Positions 31,545 through 44,570 of a stretch of DNA of 64,000 nucleotides are shown one piece after another. Positions within the stretch are counted from its first letter, which is position 1. Each line of letters starts with the position of its first letter. Location of the stretch: assembly GCA_973895155.1 (NCBI GenBank), contig OZ316898.1, positions 11,408,001 to 11,472,000 of the forward strand, in the 5' to 3' direction. Made by a program: the position numbers and the translations under genes. The notes beneath the pieces were generated by a model, which saw only the letters and a list, made by a program, of their open reading frames with translations, was not told the DNA's origin and did not search any database. Origin of the DNA: Marsupella aquatica (Eukaryota; Marchantiophyta).

Positions 31545-32790
31545 TTAAACGCCTTCATTGTTTGCATCCAACCCACAAAACCTATGAGAATTTTGTATGC
31601 ACCCAAAATCAAGCTAACATACCCCTAACTATGTTGAACGCCGGTTGAGCCACACCTTTGCAAGAGACCTGAGACATGTGAGGAGACCCAAAATCTATGA
31701 AAGATATTGCCTACCGCAGTCCCTCATCTCGCCCTCCCAACCTTTTTGGCGATCATCCTGCTTCCAAGACGTCTCTTGCCCCTATGGTATCCACTTAGCA
31801 AGCATTGGCTGATGCAAGCACCACAAAATGATCATAGTCAAATGTCTTTGTCCCATTTTGCCCCAGGATCACGCAAAAAAGAAAGGCCAAAATCCAGGGG
31901 CTCCCCAAAATTTCTGATGACGGCCAAATCCCATGGTGATCGCCCCCGGATCACCCAAAAAAGAAGGGCCAAAAATAGTTGGGGTCACCCAAAAATATGA
32001 GAGGGGCTCCACAAAATTTTGCCGGCCACCCCATGCGGATCCCTAAAAAAATCTGCCCCAAAAATTTCCGACATAGCCACAACCCATTTTTGTGGTTCTC
32101 ACCTCTCCCCTTGAATGGCCATCACCAATGGGATGTGCTTTGGCCATTTCCATGTTCAGCCGGTTCCCATACTGCCCCCGGGGCCGGGGTGTGGTCGTTT
32201 TCCATTTGCTGCTAGTCTCCCATATGTTCCCGTGGTCTGACCGTTTTCCATTAATTGTGTGTCCGTTTTTGCTCACCTCCGATAGTTCAGGTCCCCTTAT
32301 ATATGTATCTGGGGTCCTGCCACCCCAGGTTCACCTCTAGCGGCATATTTTTGGCCTCCAACCCAAAAATACTCATGCAAGAACGACTCACACGCGAGGT
32401 CCTGACGACAAATGCTATGCCCACAGAGGGCGTCTAACTCATGCGCAAGAATGGAGGGCGTGCGCCAGTAGTTACTAACCCTGACAGTCCAGGCTCGGGT
32501 ATGATGGTGACAACGTCAAGAGCGTCAGATCCTGAGAGGCAAGAGGGTGTCGACTGTCAAGGTGCAACAGTAGTCTGGTGTCACCCCGGTGTCATGCCAA
32601 AAGCCGTCACGAGGCAAGCGAGAGGGACGGCGAGGCATCCCAAGGGAGGAGGGGCTCAGCCGGTGGCAAAGGGGGTTGAGGCAGGTGGCAAAGGGGGTTG
32701 AGGCAGGTGGCAAAAGGGGGAGTTTAGGGAGGGCCAGATATCCCGACTACAGGGGGGCGACCAAATGGGGAAGCGGAAGCCGGGAGCTCC
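31545..32790. other. No gene supported; Helitron A 5' flank
   Basis: Short frames only. It may hold the promoter and 5' terminus of Helitron A, but I found no TC terminus with a recognisable flank. Confidence 0.4.
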
Positions 32791-33090
32791 AATTTGTACT
32801 CGCCTTGATGGGCGAGTGCATAGGGGTCCGTGGGAGGCAGCGCGCCCAAGGGAAGGGAGTGAGCAAGGAAGGGAGGGAGCATGCATGGGGAGGGAGAGAG
32901 CGCGCATGGGGAGGGAGGGAGCGAGGCCCAAGGCAGCACGCACATGGGGAGGGGAAGGGCCACAGCAAGGCTCCAGAGTAGGAGCGCAGGCGCATGGGGA
33001 GGGGAAGGGGAGCAGGCTAGTGGGCAGTCTGCGAGGGGGAGCCAGAGCGCAGGCGCACGGGGAGGGCTCCACGGAAAGCGGAAGGGGCAG
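32790..33090. repeat. GC-rich GGGGAGGG minisatellite
   Basis: Irregular repeats of GCGCATGGGGAGGGGA type. Frames are open on both strands because stop codons are rare in such sequence; no gene is called. Confidence 0.65.
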
Positions 33091-33261
33091 GGAGCGCAGG
33101 CTCGTACTTGCCCAGTGGCCAGTGACTGGAGATAGCATCGGGAGAGGGAGCGCATGGGGATGCGGCTTGCCGGCTCTCTCTCGCCATGTGGGAGGGGAGT
33201 GCGCCTTTCGCCCATGGGTTTCGTCCATGCCATGCCATTGTGGTCGTGGATCAAGGAAGGA

Positions 33262-33450
33262 GGATTCAAACGGCCGTGGCGTCAGGAGCGCATCTGACCA
33301 AAGCGCCTGGAGTAAAATGCCGCAAGCAATGCTGACATGTCTAAGATGTGGTCGGCTAGGGCAGGAGGATTCAAACGGTTGTGGGGTCGTTTGAGTAAAA
33401 CGCCTGGAGTAAAATGCCGCAAGTGATGCTGATGTGTCCAAGCTCGTATG
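33262..33450. repeat. ~100-bp tandem duplication
   Basis: GGAGGATTCAAACGG starts each copy (33259 and 33362) and CGCCTGGAGTAAAATGCCGC with GATGCTGA-TGTC ends each. Two copies, moderately diverged. Confidence 0.75.
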
Positions 33451-34296
33451 TCGCGAGGGGGGCAGAAGTGTATTTTGAAACAACAGAGCACAAAACGCCT
33501 AGAGTAAACGGCGAGAGAGCGGCATGGCAAGCAAGGGGCCTCACAACACCCTTGCACGCCTGGACACAATCCTATTCACGATTGAATGGCTCATAAAAAC
33601 AGTCAAAGAATCTAACCGTCATGGAGCACTCCCACCCACTGCTGATTTCGTAAACGAACGAAGTTTAGAAAAGGGCGGCATCAGATATTATAGTGTTAGA
33701 TGCTCTTTTGTTGTCTGCATTGAGTCTAGGGAAGTAGTTGACCAAGAGAACATTTGGGTCGACCAAGCTCTGTCAGATCGCCAATTTATACCTCATAAAG
33801 TAAAATTTAATGGTGAACATAGGTCTGAAGGATTCATAGGGTCCCAAAGTCTGGGAGTATTGTACACTGTATTTTGCAAGATCATATGCTCACAAAAAAA
33901 TTGGAGGCATTTTAAAATTGGAGGCATTTTAAAACGGGTGGATTTCCGGCCCCCACCACAAAGCTGAACTGAACAGCCAACAAGGTGTATTCCTGTTACT
34001 TTCTGACTAGTTTGTGTACTAGAACATTTTGGGACAGTTTGTGATCACAAGGTGTTTTTCCTGTTACTTTCTAGTTTGTACTAGAACATTAATCACTTTG
34101 GGCCTGCTTGTGGTAGTCATTCCCTTAAGGCTTACCAATGCTCCTATTGTGAACCATTACATGTAACTATACTAACTACGGTCTATGTCTCCGTGCATAC
34201 ATACGTTGGTCTACCTTTACACGCATGCAATAATGGTAGCGCCAATACATTACATCTTACTAGTAAAGCGCGATCTCCAACCTACTGTTCATGGCC

Positions 34297-34326
34297 TACG
34301 GTCTAGAGTGAAGCCTCTAGACCGTA
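34297..34326. repeat. Perfect 12-bp-arm inverted repeat
   Basis: TACGGTCTAGAG, loop TGAAGC, CTCTAGACCGTA. It lies about 40 bases from ACTAGTAAAG (34258), so on the minus strand a hairpin is followed by CTAGT; this could be another Helitron 3' end, but the distance is long for that. Confidence 0.6.
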
Positions 34327-34329
34327 ACT

Positions 34330-37170
34330 CTGGGGGCGTGGCATAAAAAAATTGGGGGTGCGGGGTGCGGGTGGAAAGTAAGGGTGACCCACTGATCAGT
34401 AATAGGGTTGGGAAATAGAAGCGGCGCGGCCGATCCAGCTTTGTCAATTGGGAACACAAGGGAACACAGGGGAACACAAGGGAGTGCATGCGAATGGAAG
34501 ACCTGGCTCTGTCAATGCGAAACTCAGCTGCATCGGAATGGAGTGGATCGGCGATGGCACATGGAAAAGCAGGGAAGTGCATGTGAATCAAAGGGAAGTC
34601 CGAGCTTAGCTGCGTGACCGATTTGTCGTTTAATTTTGCTTTGCCGTTTGATTTTGAATTTGTGTGAGTTGTGGACTGCTTATTAGGATGGATTGATGCA
34701 GATTTGTCGTTTCGAATTGCAGCTGTTTGTCATTTTGAATTGCAGCTGCAAAGGATCAATTGTTCGACGAACCCAAGACTGTAGGCATTCAAACAGGTAG
34801 CAATTCTGGGTTCAGGTGCTGTCTTTACTCAAGGAAGTGAATGCGCACTAGTGGAATTTTGTGGCACCAGCACGGAGAGGAGTTAGAGAGCTCTATTTTC
34901 GCGGAATTTTGTGGAAAATTGTGGACAGTAGTTGGGGGTTTGATTGTGAATTGCCGTGGTTGTTAACAGGGAGCAAGAGGAAGCGCTTGCGACGTCGGTG
35001 GGAGCTCTCACGAGTAAGAAGCTAGGAAAGGAAGAAGCTGCAAAGGATCAACATTCCGGGTAAAGCAAAGAATTGTTTTGCACTGGCATTGTGCCATTCA
35101 TGCGTTGAAGCAGTAGCTGCTCTACAACTAAGGGTACACTCTGTATGAGGACACTTCTAACTGTCCAACTCTATAGATCTGATGTCTGGACTGATTGTGA
35201 GTGTTGTGCACTTCAGGACTGTGCGACCGATGAGTCCATTGGATCTGGCGCCTACCACAATGGATCGACAGATAATTGCTTCATGACTCGCTTCAGGAGC
35301 GGTTCACCTGTGTTGTGTTAGCCGACCTTCTAACTAAGGTCTGTAATTGCCAGTCCTTCAGATGCTCTCAATCACAAATTCTAGGGAGATGTAATGCAAA
35401 TCTACTCGGAAATTTGGAGAAACTGGCCCTCATGATCGTCCTTCACTTATTTGCTATGATCACTACCTATAGAGCCCTGCATTTAACTACCCTGCATTTA
35501 ACTAGATGAATAGTCGACAGTTTCAATGGAGACTAATTTGCAAGGATCTGGGAGTGGGACTCAGGAAAATTTGCTTTAAGGTTTGGACTCTTCTTGGTTA
35601 CGATCTGTTGCAGGGATCCAGGAGGGACTCGGGAACATTTGCTGCAGGGATTCATCGTTGAGGGGGAGCAGACGTCTAGAATGTGATGGAATCCATGTTG
35701 CCATTTTTTCATGCTGGGGCGATCCATTGTCATTGCTGCCTTCAACCACCAGCTTCAAATTGAGGTGAGTGGTCCAATTTGCCAGCAATGTCTGTTGCAA
35801 CCTGGACAGCTCATGTTTGATTATTCCAATCTAGAATAAATATGACTTCACATTCCCCAAATCTTTCAATCTGGGCCTCTGTCTCTCGGCTTGACGACGC
35901 ACATCAATCCACTGGTGCTGTTCACGAGACCCACTAAGCAATCACAAAGCTACGCCACCGCCAAGATTTGGAAGTGATTGAGTGGCAATGCTTCTTCAGC
36001 TGATGCTGTTGTTGTTGTCACCACCGCGGCTTTGGACGAGAGGAAACACAGACAAGGGAAGGTAAGCTAACAGAGAACCTGCAGAGCTGTGAGAAAATTA
36101 TGGTTGTGCTGCATCGAGAGTTCATCGTATGTGCCATAGGGTTGTCCCGGCAGTTCCAGTTCTGGCTCATGGCCTCCTCCGTTCTGCTCCCCCTCATTCG
36201 GCGGCATCCTCCAGTTCTATCGAATCATGTGTTGGCAACCTCCAGAGCTGCTGAAGACTTCAGCCTCCTTTGCTCAACTATCCCTCTGCCCAGATCCTTT
36301 GGCTGCATCGTCTCCTATTCAAATGTCAAAATACCTTGCCTGTCGGGGCAGCTCTGTCTCCCTCACTCCCTTCCCACTGCTTTTTGCCTTCGTTACTCGC
36401 TCAATCTCCCGTATCAGTTCGATCAAGCTTAGGTTGATAGTGCTGGAGCTAATGGGTGCCGTTGTGTCCAAGATAAAGGAGGTTGGTCCTGGGATTCATG
36501 GTCGAGAGATAGCATCAATATTTGGTGAACTTTGTGGGAAGCAAGCTGGTACTAGCGCAATGGATTTTTGGTCGTTGCAGAGACACTGGCATCGGTGGTT
36601 GCGGCAACAGTAGAGTAGACAGTGCATTAGAGGGCATGCAGAAGAGTAGTCAGTAACAAGAGAGCGGTGAGCTGAGCAGTTCCGCTCCACCCTTTTCTTT
36701 TATCCCTTTCACCAAGAGAAAGTGAGATATATCATAGACAAAGTGAGATATCATGGTGAAGTGACCATCATAGCATATTGAATTAGTGATAGAGTTTAGA
36801 TTGCTAAAACTATAGATTTTGGACCAAGATACACACATCCAAGATAGAGGCATCTTTGCATGCACTTTTAAAAAACGCCTTATATTTGATCTTCATGTTC
36901 AACTACTCAAGTCATTAGGAATACCAAATTTTGTCATTGAAGTTTATAACTTATTGTGATATAATTTCATTGATTTACATTTTTGTTACTACACAAGGAC
37001 CCAATTATTGTTGACAATGTTCGAGAATCTCCACAACTTCCTTCTTCAGATCAATGTTTAACACCGGTTGTAAATGATCCATCTCCAACGTAAGTTCCAA
37101 GAGATTATCATTTTTTGAAATTTCATAATGCAACCATTTTTAAAACATGATTGTGAATGATTGATAATAT
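34330..37170. other. No gene supported; 5' flank of Helitron B
   Basis: Repeated phrases such as GCTGCAAAGGATCAA (34746 and 35037) and CAGGGATCCAGGAGGGACTCGGGAACATTTGCT-like duplications (35548 and 35613) suggest shuffled non-coding DNA. An open frame ending at 36613 has no domain I recognise. Captured gene fragments inside a Helitron are possible but not shown. Confidence 0.4.
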
Positions 37171-37176
37171 TACAGG

Positions 37177-40100
37177 TTACCCATGCCTCTCATTCGAAGA
37201 AGCCCCCGAGATGAACAAATGCTTGCTAAGCTGAGGGGCAAAGAAATAGACGTGCAAGGATAATTAATGAGCCTGAATTTGGGCCTCTTATGACACGACA
37301 TGGATCTACCTCTAGGTATGAAGCAAATTTATTTTCTTCTCATAAGCCATGTGTAAAATATGATTTCTACTTTGAAATGTAAATAATTTTATATGTTTTT
37401 TATTGTTCTCCACTAGGGAACCGTCTCACAATGAAGATGATATAGTGCCTCCACAAATTACGATCAACCCACCACGCCATCGCACAAGTCGTGTTCCACA
37501 TCTGCCAACTATGTATGTTGAGAACTCTTCAATTTTACAGTTCAAACTTCTACTTTGTTAAAGTTTATTGTTGGACTGTTTATTAGATCTAATAGTTTAT
37601 TATTTCTAGGATTTGACAGGATTTTGAGGAATTGGTTATTTAAAAGAAATAGGAGATAATTGGTTTATCTTTGGTTTTGATTGGTTTTTCAGCAACCTAG
37701 CATGTCGTTGCATATTTGATGAGTATCATGTGTTTCACTTGAAACTACAAGGTCAAACAAATCAAGAGAGTGGTCACCATTACCTTGGACGCATGAATGT
37801 GGTTTGCCCATCATGTAAAGCCTTGCACTGGACAGCAGAGAAAGTGAGTTCTACAAAATTTAAGGACTCTCCATTTGGCAAGTGTTGTAGTCATGGTAGG
37901 GTGGATTTACCACCATTGCGATCTCTTCCTCCATTATTGGCAACATTGGTCTCAGGTGAGGGACCAACAAGTAAGAAGTTCTTGAGTCATATTCAAGCTT
38001 ATAACTCAGCATTTCAGCTTGCATCCACCGGTGCTAACATGTCTGGAGAAGTACATGGTGGCATAAAACATCTTCGCATTCAAGGTGGGATCTATCATTC
38101 TATTGGTCCTCTTTATCCTGAGGTAGGACAACCCCCAAAATTTGCTCAACTTTATATTTATGACACTGAGCACGAGATAGAAAATAGAGGCAGAGTAATT
38201 ATTGATGGTATTGAGATTGAGACCTTGAGAGGATTATAGAATCTTATGCGTGAGCATAATGCATATGTGCGATCTTTTCAAGCTATAGCATGTGAAGTTG
38301 GTAGTCAAAATGTGCGCATTGTATTGAAAGCTAGCGAGAGAGGTCTTGATGCTAGACGTTATAACTTGCCGGTAGCATCGGAGGTTGCAGCCATTATTCC
38401 TGAAGATGGAAGTGAGGAGGTAGGTCCACGTGATATCATTGTATATTTCCATGGAGGAGGGGTACGTCGTATATCTGATCTCAATCAGGCATATATTCCT
38501 TTGCATTTTGTTCTCCTATTTCCATATGGTGAGGCAGGATGGCATATAGGCATTCGAAAACATAATTCTTCTATATTGCAAGAGACTATTGCTATGGAAA
38601 GCGAAGAGGAAGTGGTGGAGAATATTATTCACGAGAGGGCCTACGACAATGTCATGGATAATGATGCACATGCAAATACAAGGACAAAGAATGTTACCCC
38701 TTTGGAGTTTGCCTCATTTAGGCTTCATACACGAGAAGATAATCCTATGGAGTGCATGGATGGTAGTAGGTTGACACGTTTTGATAGGCTTTATCAGGAG
38801 TACATGGTGGATGTGTATGCCACTATTGAGAGCCAGAGGTTGACCTATATACGTACCCATCAACCTCAGTTAAGAGCGCATCTATATCAGGGAGTTCAAG
38901 ATGCAGTGATGAGACATGATCATGCAGCAGATATTGGAAGACGCATCATACTACTTTCAAGCTTTATAGGAGGTCCACGTCATATGCACCAATTATTTCA
39001 GGATGTCATGGCTATTGTTAGGCATTTTGGTAAGCCTGATTATTTCTTGACCATGACATGCAATCCTACATGGAAAGAGATCATGGATGAGCTGGTATGT
39101 AGCAATCAAAAAGTACGTAGCGTTCTAACTTGATTGCTCTGGTGTTTGAACAAAAGAAGAAGACATTGTTAGATTTGCTAGAAAATCAAAAGATTTTGGG
39201 TAATTGTGTGGCAAAGATACATACTATAGAATTTCAAAAAAGAGGTTTGCCACATATTCATCTTTTGATGTGCATGGGTTATGATGACAAATCACGAAAT
39301 GCTACCCAGATTGATGATGTTATTTCGGCGGAGATACCAGATCCTATTTTGCATCCAAGTCTTTATCAAACTGTGGTTACTTGCATGATGCATGGACCAT
39401 GTGGTGCCCAAATGCGAAATGCTCCATGCATGAAAAATGGAGTGTGCTCAAAAGGTTTTCCAAAACCTTTTGCCTCCCACACCACATTGAACGAGGATGG
39501 ATACCCGACATATCGCAGGTGCGTTGATTTCAATTATTTATATATCATGCTTTTATGTACTTATATTATATTGATATGTGTATATAGTTATATTTACCTA
39601 TGATTTTTTCTTACTTTAAACATTGCAGACGAGATGATGGTCGTACGGTGAAGAAGAAAAATTGTTTCTTAGACAATCGTTGGGTGGTGCCATACAATAA
39701 ATTACTTTGCACACTTTTTGATTGTCACATAAATCTTGAAGTTACAAGTGACATTGCTGCTGTGAAGTATATATATAAATATGTGTATAAGGGATCCGAC
39801 GCAATTTTGGTCCGATTATCACAAGCTGGTGGCACAATTGAGAAGGAGGCACCAGTAGATGAGGTCTCAGAATATCGAGATGCATGGTATTTATTTCATT
39901 TTATATTTCTATTCTATTTTTTCTAATTCATTAATCAATTTCAACTTTTTCAATCATGTGAATTGTGTTAAGAGTTTTTGTACAATTGTTATTTGATTCC
40001 ATTTGAAGATTTCTCAAATCATACTAATATTTTTGTTTGTAGATACATCTCATCTGTTGAAGCATGTTGGCGCATTTTCAAGTTTCGTTTGCATTCGGAA

Positions 40101-43100
40101 GAGCCAAGTATTGTTCGATTAACTGTTCATCTTGAGAATGAGCAAAGTATAGTTTTTAGTGAGAACGTAACGACCAAGGAGATTTTACAATGGAGGGTTG
40201 CAACCACATTGACAGAAGGGTTTGCAACGAATGTTAGTGATCCTGAGGCACGACAATATAAATACCATGAGTTTCCACTTCATTATAGTTGGAACAAGAA
40301 CAAAAAAAATGGATCATCCATAAGAAAAAGATTAAAGGCTGCGGATATCCCATCGGTCGTTTATATTTGACTCATCCAGGTATTATTTTTATCTTGACTT
40401 AATTGCACTCAAATAATTGAATTTATTATTATTATATTCAAAATATTTATTTTAATGATTTTTTATTGTGTAGGTGAAGGAGAACATCATTGGATGCGGT
40501 TACTTCTTCATCATATTAAAGGGGCTATTGGATATGACAGTTTGAAAACAATTGGTAATGTAGTCATGCCCACTTTTAAGGAGGCAGCAATTAAGTTGGG
40601 ACTCTTGGAAGATGATTCAGAGGTTATTGACTGTTTGAGGGAATGTTCAAAAATTCGGACTGGACGTGCAGTCCGTCAACTTTTTGCCATCATTCTTCTT
40701 TACAACACACCTGCACGCCCTAAAGAGTTATGGGATCAATTTGTAACATCCATGACAGAGGATCTATTGTATTTGAGACGTCAGGTATTCTTTTCTACAT
40801 AAATCCATTTTTTATTCATGAGATATAACTTCTAATGAAATGGTTTAATGTGCTACATTTGTCTTGCAAACTAACATTGGTCAACCACATTGTATTTGTA
40901 GGAGTTTGGGATGTCTGATCTTCCTCAACATGCTGTTATCAATAATGCATTGTTGGAAATTGACCGTTATTTACAAGATCACAACAAACGATTGTCTCAT
41001 TTTTCTGATATGTATCAAGCAAATTTTATTTGCAATGAAGAGGCTCATTCTCATTTGGAGTTAGAGGAACTCTCATATGATCGTGTTGCACTACGTGCAT
41101 GTGCATTGGAGGGAGAAGAAAAACTAAATGATGGACAAAATTTAATTTGGCAACAAGTGAATGATGTTTGTAAGACCGTATTGCAAGGTGAATCTCCTCG
41201 GGTAAGTATATACATTACCTTTTATATAGCTTTGCAACATGATTATGTGATGCTTTATTTGACACATGAATAATTTTCATGTCTAACTCAAGGTTTTTAT
41301 TTTATCTAGGAGCATTTATTCTTATTGATGGACCAGGTGGAACTGGAAAGACATTTTTGTATAATCTTCTACTAGCAAAGGTCAGACGTGAGGGGCACAT
41401 TGCTCTTGCCGTGGCATCATCGGGGATTGCAGCCTTACTACTACAGGGAGGTCGCACGGCACATTCACGATTCAAGATTCCACTCATTGTTCACGAAAGC
41501 TCTACTTGCAAGTAAGAAGTTAAATTTGTGTTTATAATGAAATTGAGTTCATAAAAAATACTAATTTATGAGATTTTGAGCTATTGGTTTAGAGATATAT
41601 AGTACAAATATTATTTTTTCATATTTTTTTGTGATGATGATGTGCAGCATAGTAATGGAGAGTGAAGCCGCGCGCTTGATCCGATGCGCATTATTGATCA
41701 TATGGGATGAAGCACCCATGACTCACAGACATGCCTTTGAGGCTGTTAGCCGGACACTTCAAGATATCATGAAGAGTAATTTGCCATTTGGAGGAAAATT
41801 GATGGTTTTTGGTGGTGATTTTTGCCAAGTGCTTCCTATAGTTCGACATAGAGATCAAGCAGCCATCATTCGAGCCACCTTCAAAAGATCTTCTATATGG
41901 TCAAAGATAAAAGTGATGAGGCTAAGTGAGAACATGAGAGTAAAAACACTAGAAGGTATGTCATATTATCAAGAATTGTTTTTTTATCTTTTATGCTAGG
42001 TGTGTTATGATATTTATAGAGTATCAATTTCACTGTTTTGTGTATGAAATGTTAATTTATCTTAACACCAACTCTTCCATGTTGGAATAAGTAAATATAT
42101 AGTTACTTCTTTAATATTTTCTTCAAAAACATTTGACAAGGTTCTTTCTGGGTTTTCGTATATGTAGGAGAAGAGGCGCTTGAGCAACAAGGCTTTAGCG
42201 ATTGGTTACTTGCAATTGGAGAGGGAACTTTGCCAACTGAGTCTGATTTGGGTGATGATGTCATTCGTTTGCCGCATGACCTGATAATGCCAACTGACCA
42301 TCTTAGTGACCTAATTGTTGAGATCTATGGCTCAGATCCAGTGAACTTCAACAATGCTAACTTTTTAAAAGATAGAGCTATTTTGACCACCACAAACAAA
42401 GATGTGGATAAGGTCAATGAGGAGGTGATGTGTGGCTTTCCTGGAGAGGTAAACCCCTTACCACTAGCAACATGAAGGGCTTTCAATTTTGTCCTTGAAG
42501 GAAAAAGTTCCAATGAAAGTTAGCAACTTTCTAATGTTTATCCATGGAATTTTGCAGGAACATGAGTTTTTGAGTGCAGATTCAATTCCCAATGAAGCAA
42601 CTGCCTTCATGTATCCCACATAATTCCTCAATACATTGTTGCCATTCGGTTTACCTCCACATAAGTTGACTCTGAAGATTGGTGCACCCATCATGCTTTT
42701 GAGAAACATGAATGGGTCAAGAGGACAAGCTAATGGCACTCGCTTGATAGTTCGTGGTTTTGGGCATCATGTCATAGATGCAGAGATCATCACAGGGAAG
42801 AATATCGGAGACCGTGTACGTTTTCATTCCACGCATTCCTCTTATTGCATCCGACTCAGGGTTACCATTTGATCTTCGTCGATTTCAGTTTCCTATCCGT
42901 GCTGCCTTTGGTATGACCATCAATAAGTCTCAAGGTCAAACCTTGGCAAAGATTGGGATATTTCTACCAAACCCAGTTTCTCGCATGGTCAATTATATGT
43001 GGCATTGTCTAGGGTTGGTGCTCGGACTGGTATTCGCATTATGATAGCACGGAATGCATATCCCAATAAGGATGACCTTTACATGCACAAGGAATGTTGT

Positions 43101-43109
43101 ATATCGTGA
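37177..43109 (+). pseudogene. Helitron B Rep-helicase, intron-rich
   Basis: Helitron RepHel split by many introns with ordinary borders, for example 39519-39628. Domain order: Cys pair CPSCKALHW (~37810), N-terminal Helitron domain (PKFAQLYIYDTE), Rep motifs FLTMTCNPTW (~39050), RGLPHIHLLM (~39245) and KYIYKYVYKGSD (~39770), helicase Walker [10 protein letters not shown] (41334-41360), IIWDEAPMTHRHA (Walker B), GGDFCQVLPI, then [11 protein letters not shown] and [11 protein letters not shown] to the stop at 43107-43109. Breaks: TAA at 42621-42623, a frame change near 42815, and a one-base loss in the T run at 42977-42979. It is only moderately similar to Helitron A in protein and lacks that copy's N-terminal repeats, so it is another family. 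Its termini were not found. Confidence 0.87.
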
Positions 43110-44158
43110 GATTTTAAGATGATTGCGTGATCATGGGAGGGTGCGTATCCATTGAGCTCTTGGTTACCCTAGCATGAGCCTGTGCATTGATAGAACGGCT
43201 TCTCTACTTCGAGCTTCAATAATCAATTGTTTCAATATTTGACAGGTAAATATCCTTCCACATTCATTCAATTCAATTCTAACTTGACCCTTTTTTGATG
43301 ACATGATTGGATCTTCTTAGCACTTGGAATCTTTTTGAAGATGGTTATATTGCTTACTCCACTCTCTTTATATTCCATCATTCTACATGCATTTGATCTA
43401 TTGCAATTGATTTCCTCCTATGACCGTTCTTTTGGCTTCTTCTTTTGGGTATTTTTGCAGTTGTAGTTTTGGTTGCTTGGTTGGTTCCACACTCCAAGCA
43501 AATGGAGCACTTCTGGATATTTGAGCAGATGTGTAGTCTACAATGGACTATTTCATGGTGGCTGTCATATGATATTATTGTTTTATGTCATGTTGACATC
43601 TACAAGCCATCTAACATACCTTATGTTCAGATTTTCACCATTTGAATAAAATTTAGGGTTTTCTCCCACTTGAACCATTTTACCATCAAGTTTTGACTCT
43701 TGATGGAAAAATTTCTCAAGTGGGGTTTCCCTTTGTCTTTTGATACGCTATTCTTATTACTTTCTCAAATCTATTTTGTCTCAAGCACTTTTTGGTACTC
43801 ATCGCTATTGACGTTCAAAGAACAGGTAGTCGGAGCTAGTTACCATAAAGCAAAAGCTTGCTCAGGCCCGGTCCACTCCTTTATATATATCACACTCTCA
43901 AAGGGCAAAAACTACTGTCAAAGTGCAAAAACTCTGAACTGAGAGACAGGAACCCAATGGCAAAGCAGCCCAATGAAGGGCAGGGGGAAAGCCCCTCCCG
44001 ACTTTAGATAGACTGCTAGAAGTACAGTGGGCTGCGCTTAAGATAGACTGCTAGATATACCAGTGGGCACGTCAACAGTCGAGTCGAAACTACTGAAAGT
44101 GGAAAAGCTAGCTCACACCCAGACCACTCCTTGTTTATGACACAGTCATTCCAATCAC
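43110..44158. other. No gene supported
   Basis: Possible 3' part of Helitron B, then the upstream region of the P450. There is a short direct repeat of AGATAGACTGCTAGA (about 44006 and 44042). Confidence 0.5.
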
Positions 44159-44168
44159 CTATATAATG
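44159..44168 (+). promoter_or_regulatory. Possible TATA box of the P450 gene
   Basis: CTATATAATG lies about 400 bp upstream of the P450 start codon with no gene between. The distance implies a long 5' UTR or a different real promoter; offered only as a candidate. Confidence 0.3.
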
Positions 44169-44570
44169 AAGAGACCTCAGAGGTCAAAATTATACAGTTT
44201 GAGTGTCTCAAACCGTGTATCTAGCATTCGCAGTTTTTTGGACTCCCATTTCCTTTCGCGTTGGCCGTGATTGTGCTCTTTTGTCAACAGACAGAGTGAC
44301 AAGGCACGACAGGAGAAGGCAGCAGTCCACACGTGATCATGCACTGCTGACAATGTGAATTAACGTTTGGAATCCCATTCCTGCGTTTCGGGTCTTCCAT
44401 TGTGTAAGAGGAGATGCAGTTCTGAGCTCAGCCATATATGGACGTGAGCTCGATCACTCAAGGCTGTCCTTTGAGATCGACGAAAAGCAAGTGAGAAAGA
44501 ACACATCGAGCACTTGGCCAACGAGAAATCCAGCTGCTGTGCAGTTTGCAAAAGCTAGCTAGCCGGAGTG

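Noticed and set aside
31545-32450. Search for the Helitron A 5' (TC) terminus
   Set aside because: No sequence resembling the start of a known Helitron with a clear A/T insertion site could be picked out by eye.
32656-33483. Long open frames on both strands (275 and 209 codons)
   Set aside because: They are products of the GGGGAGGG minisatellite and the 100-bp duplication; low complexity and no conserved motif.
36227-36613. Overlapping open frames suggesting a captured gene fragment before Helitron B
   Set aside because: I could not assign a family or a reading frame with confidence.
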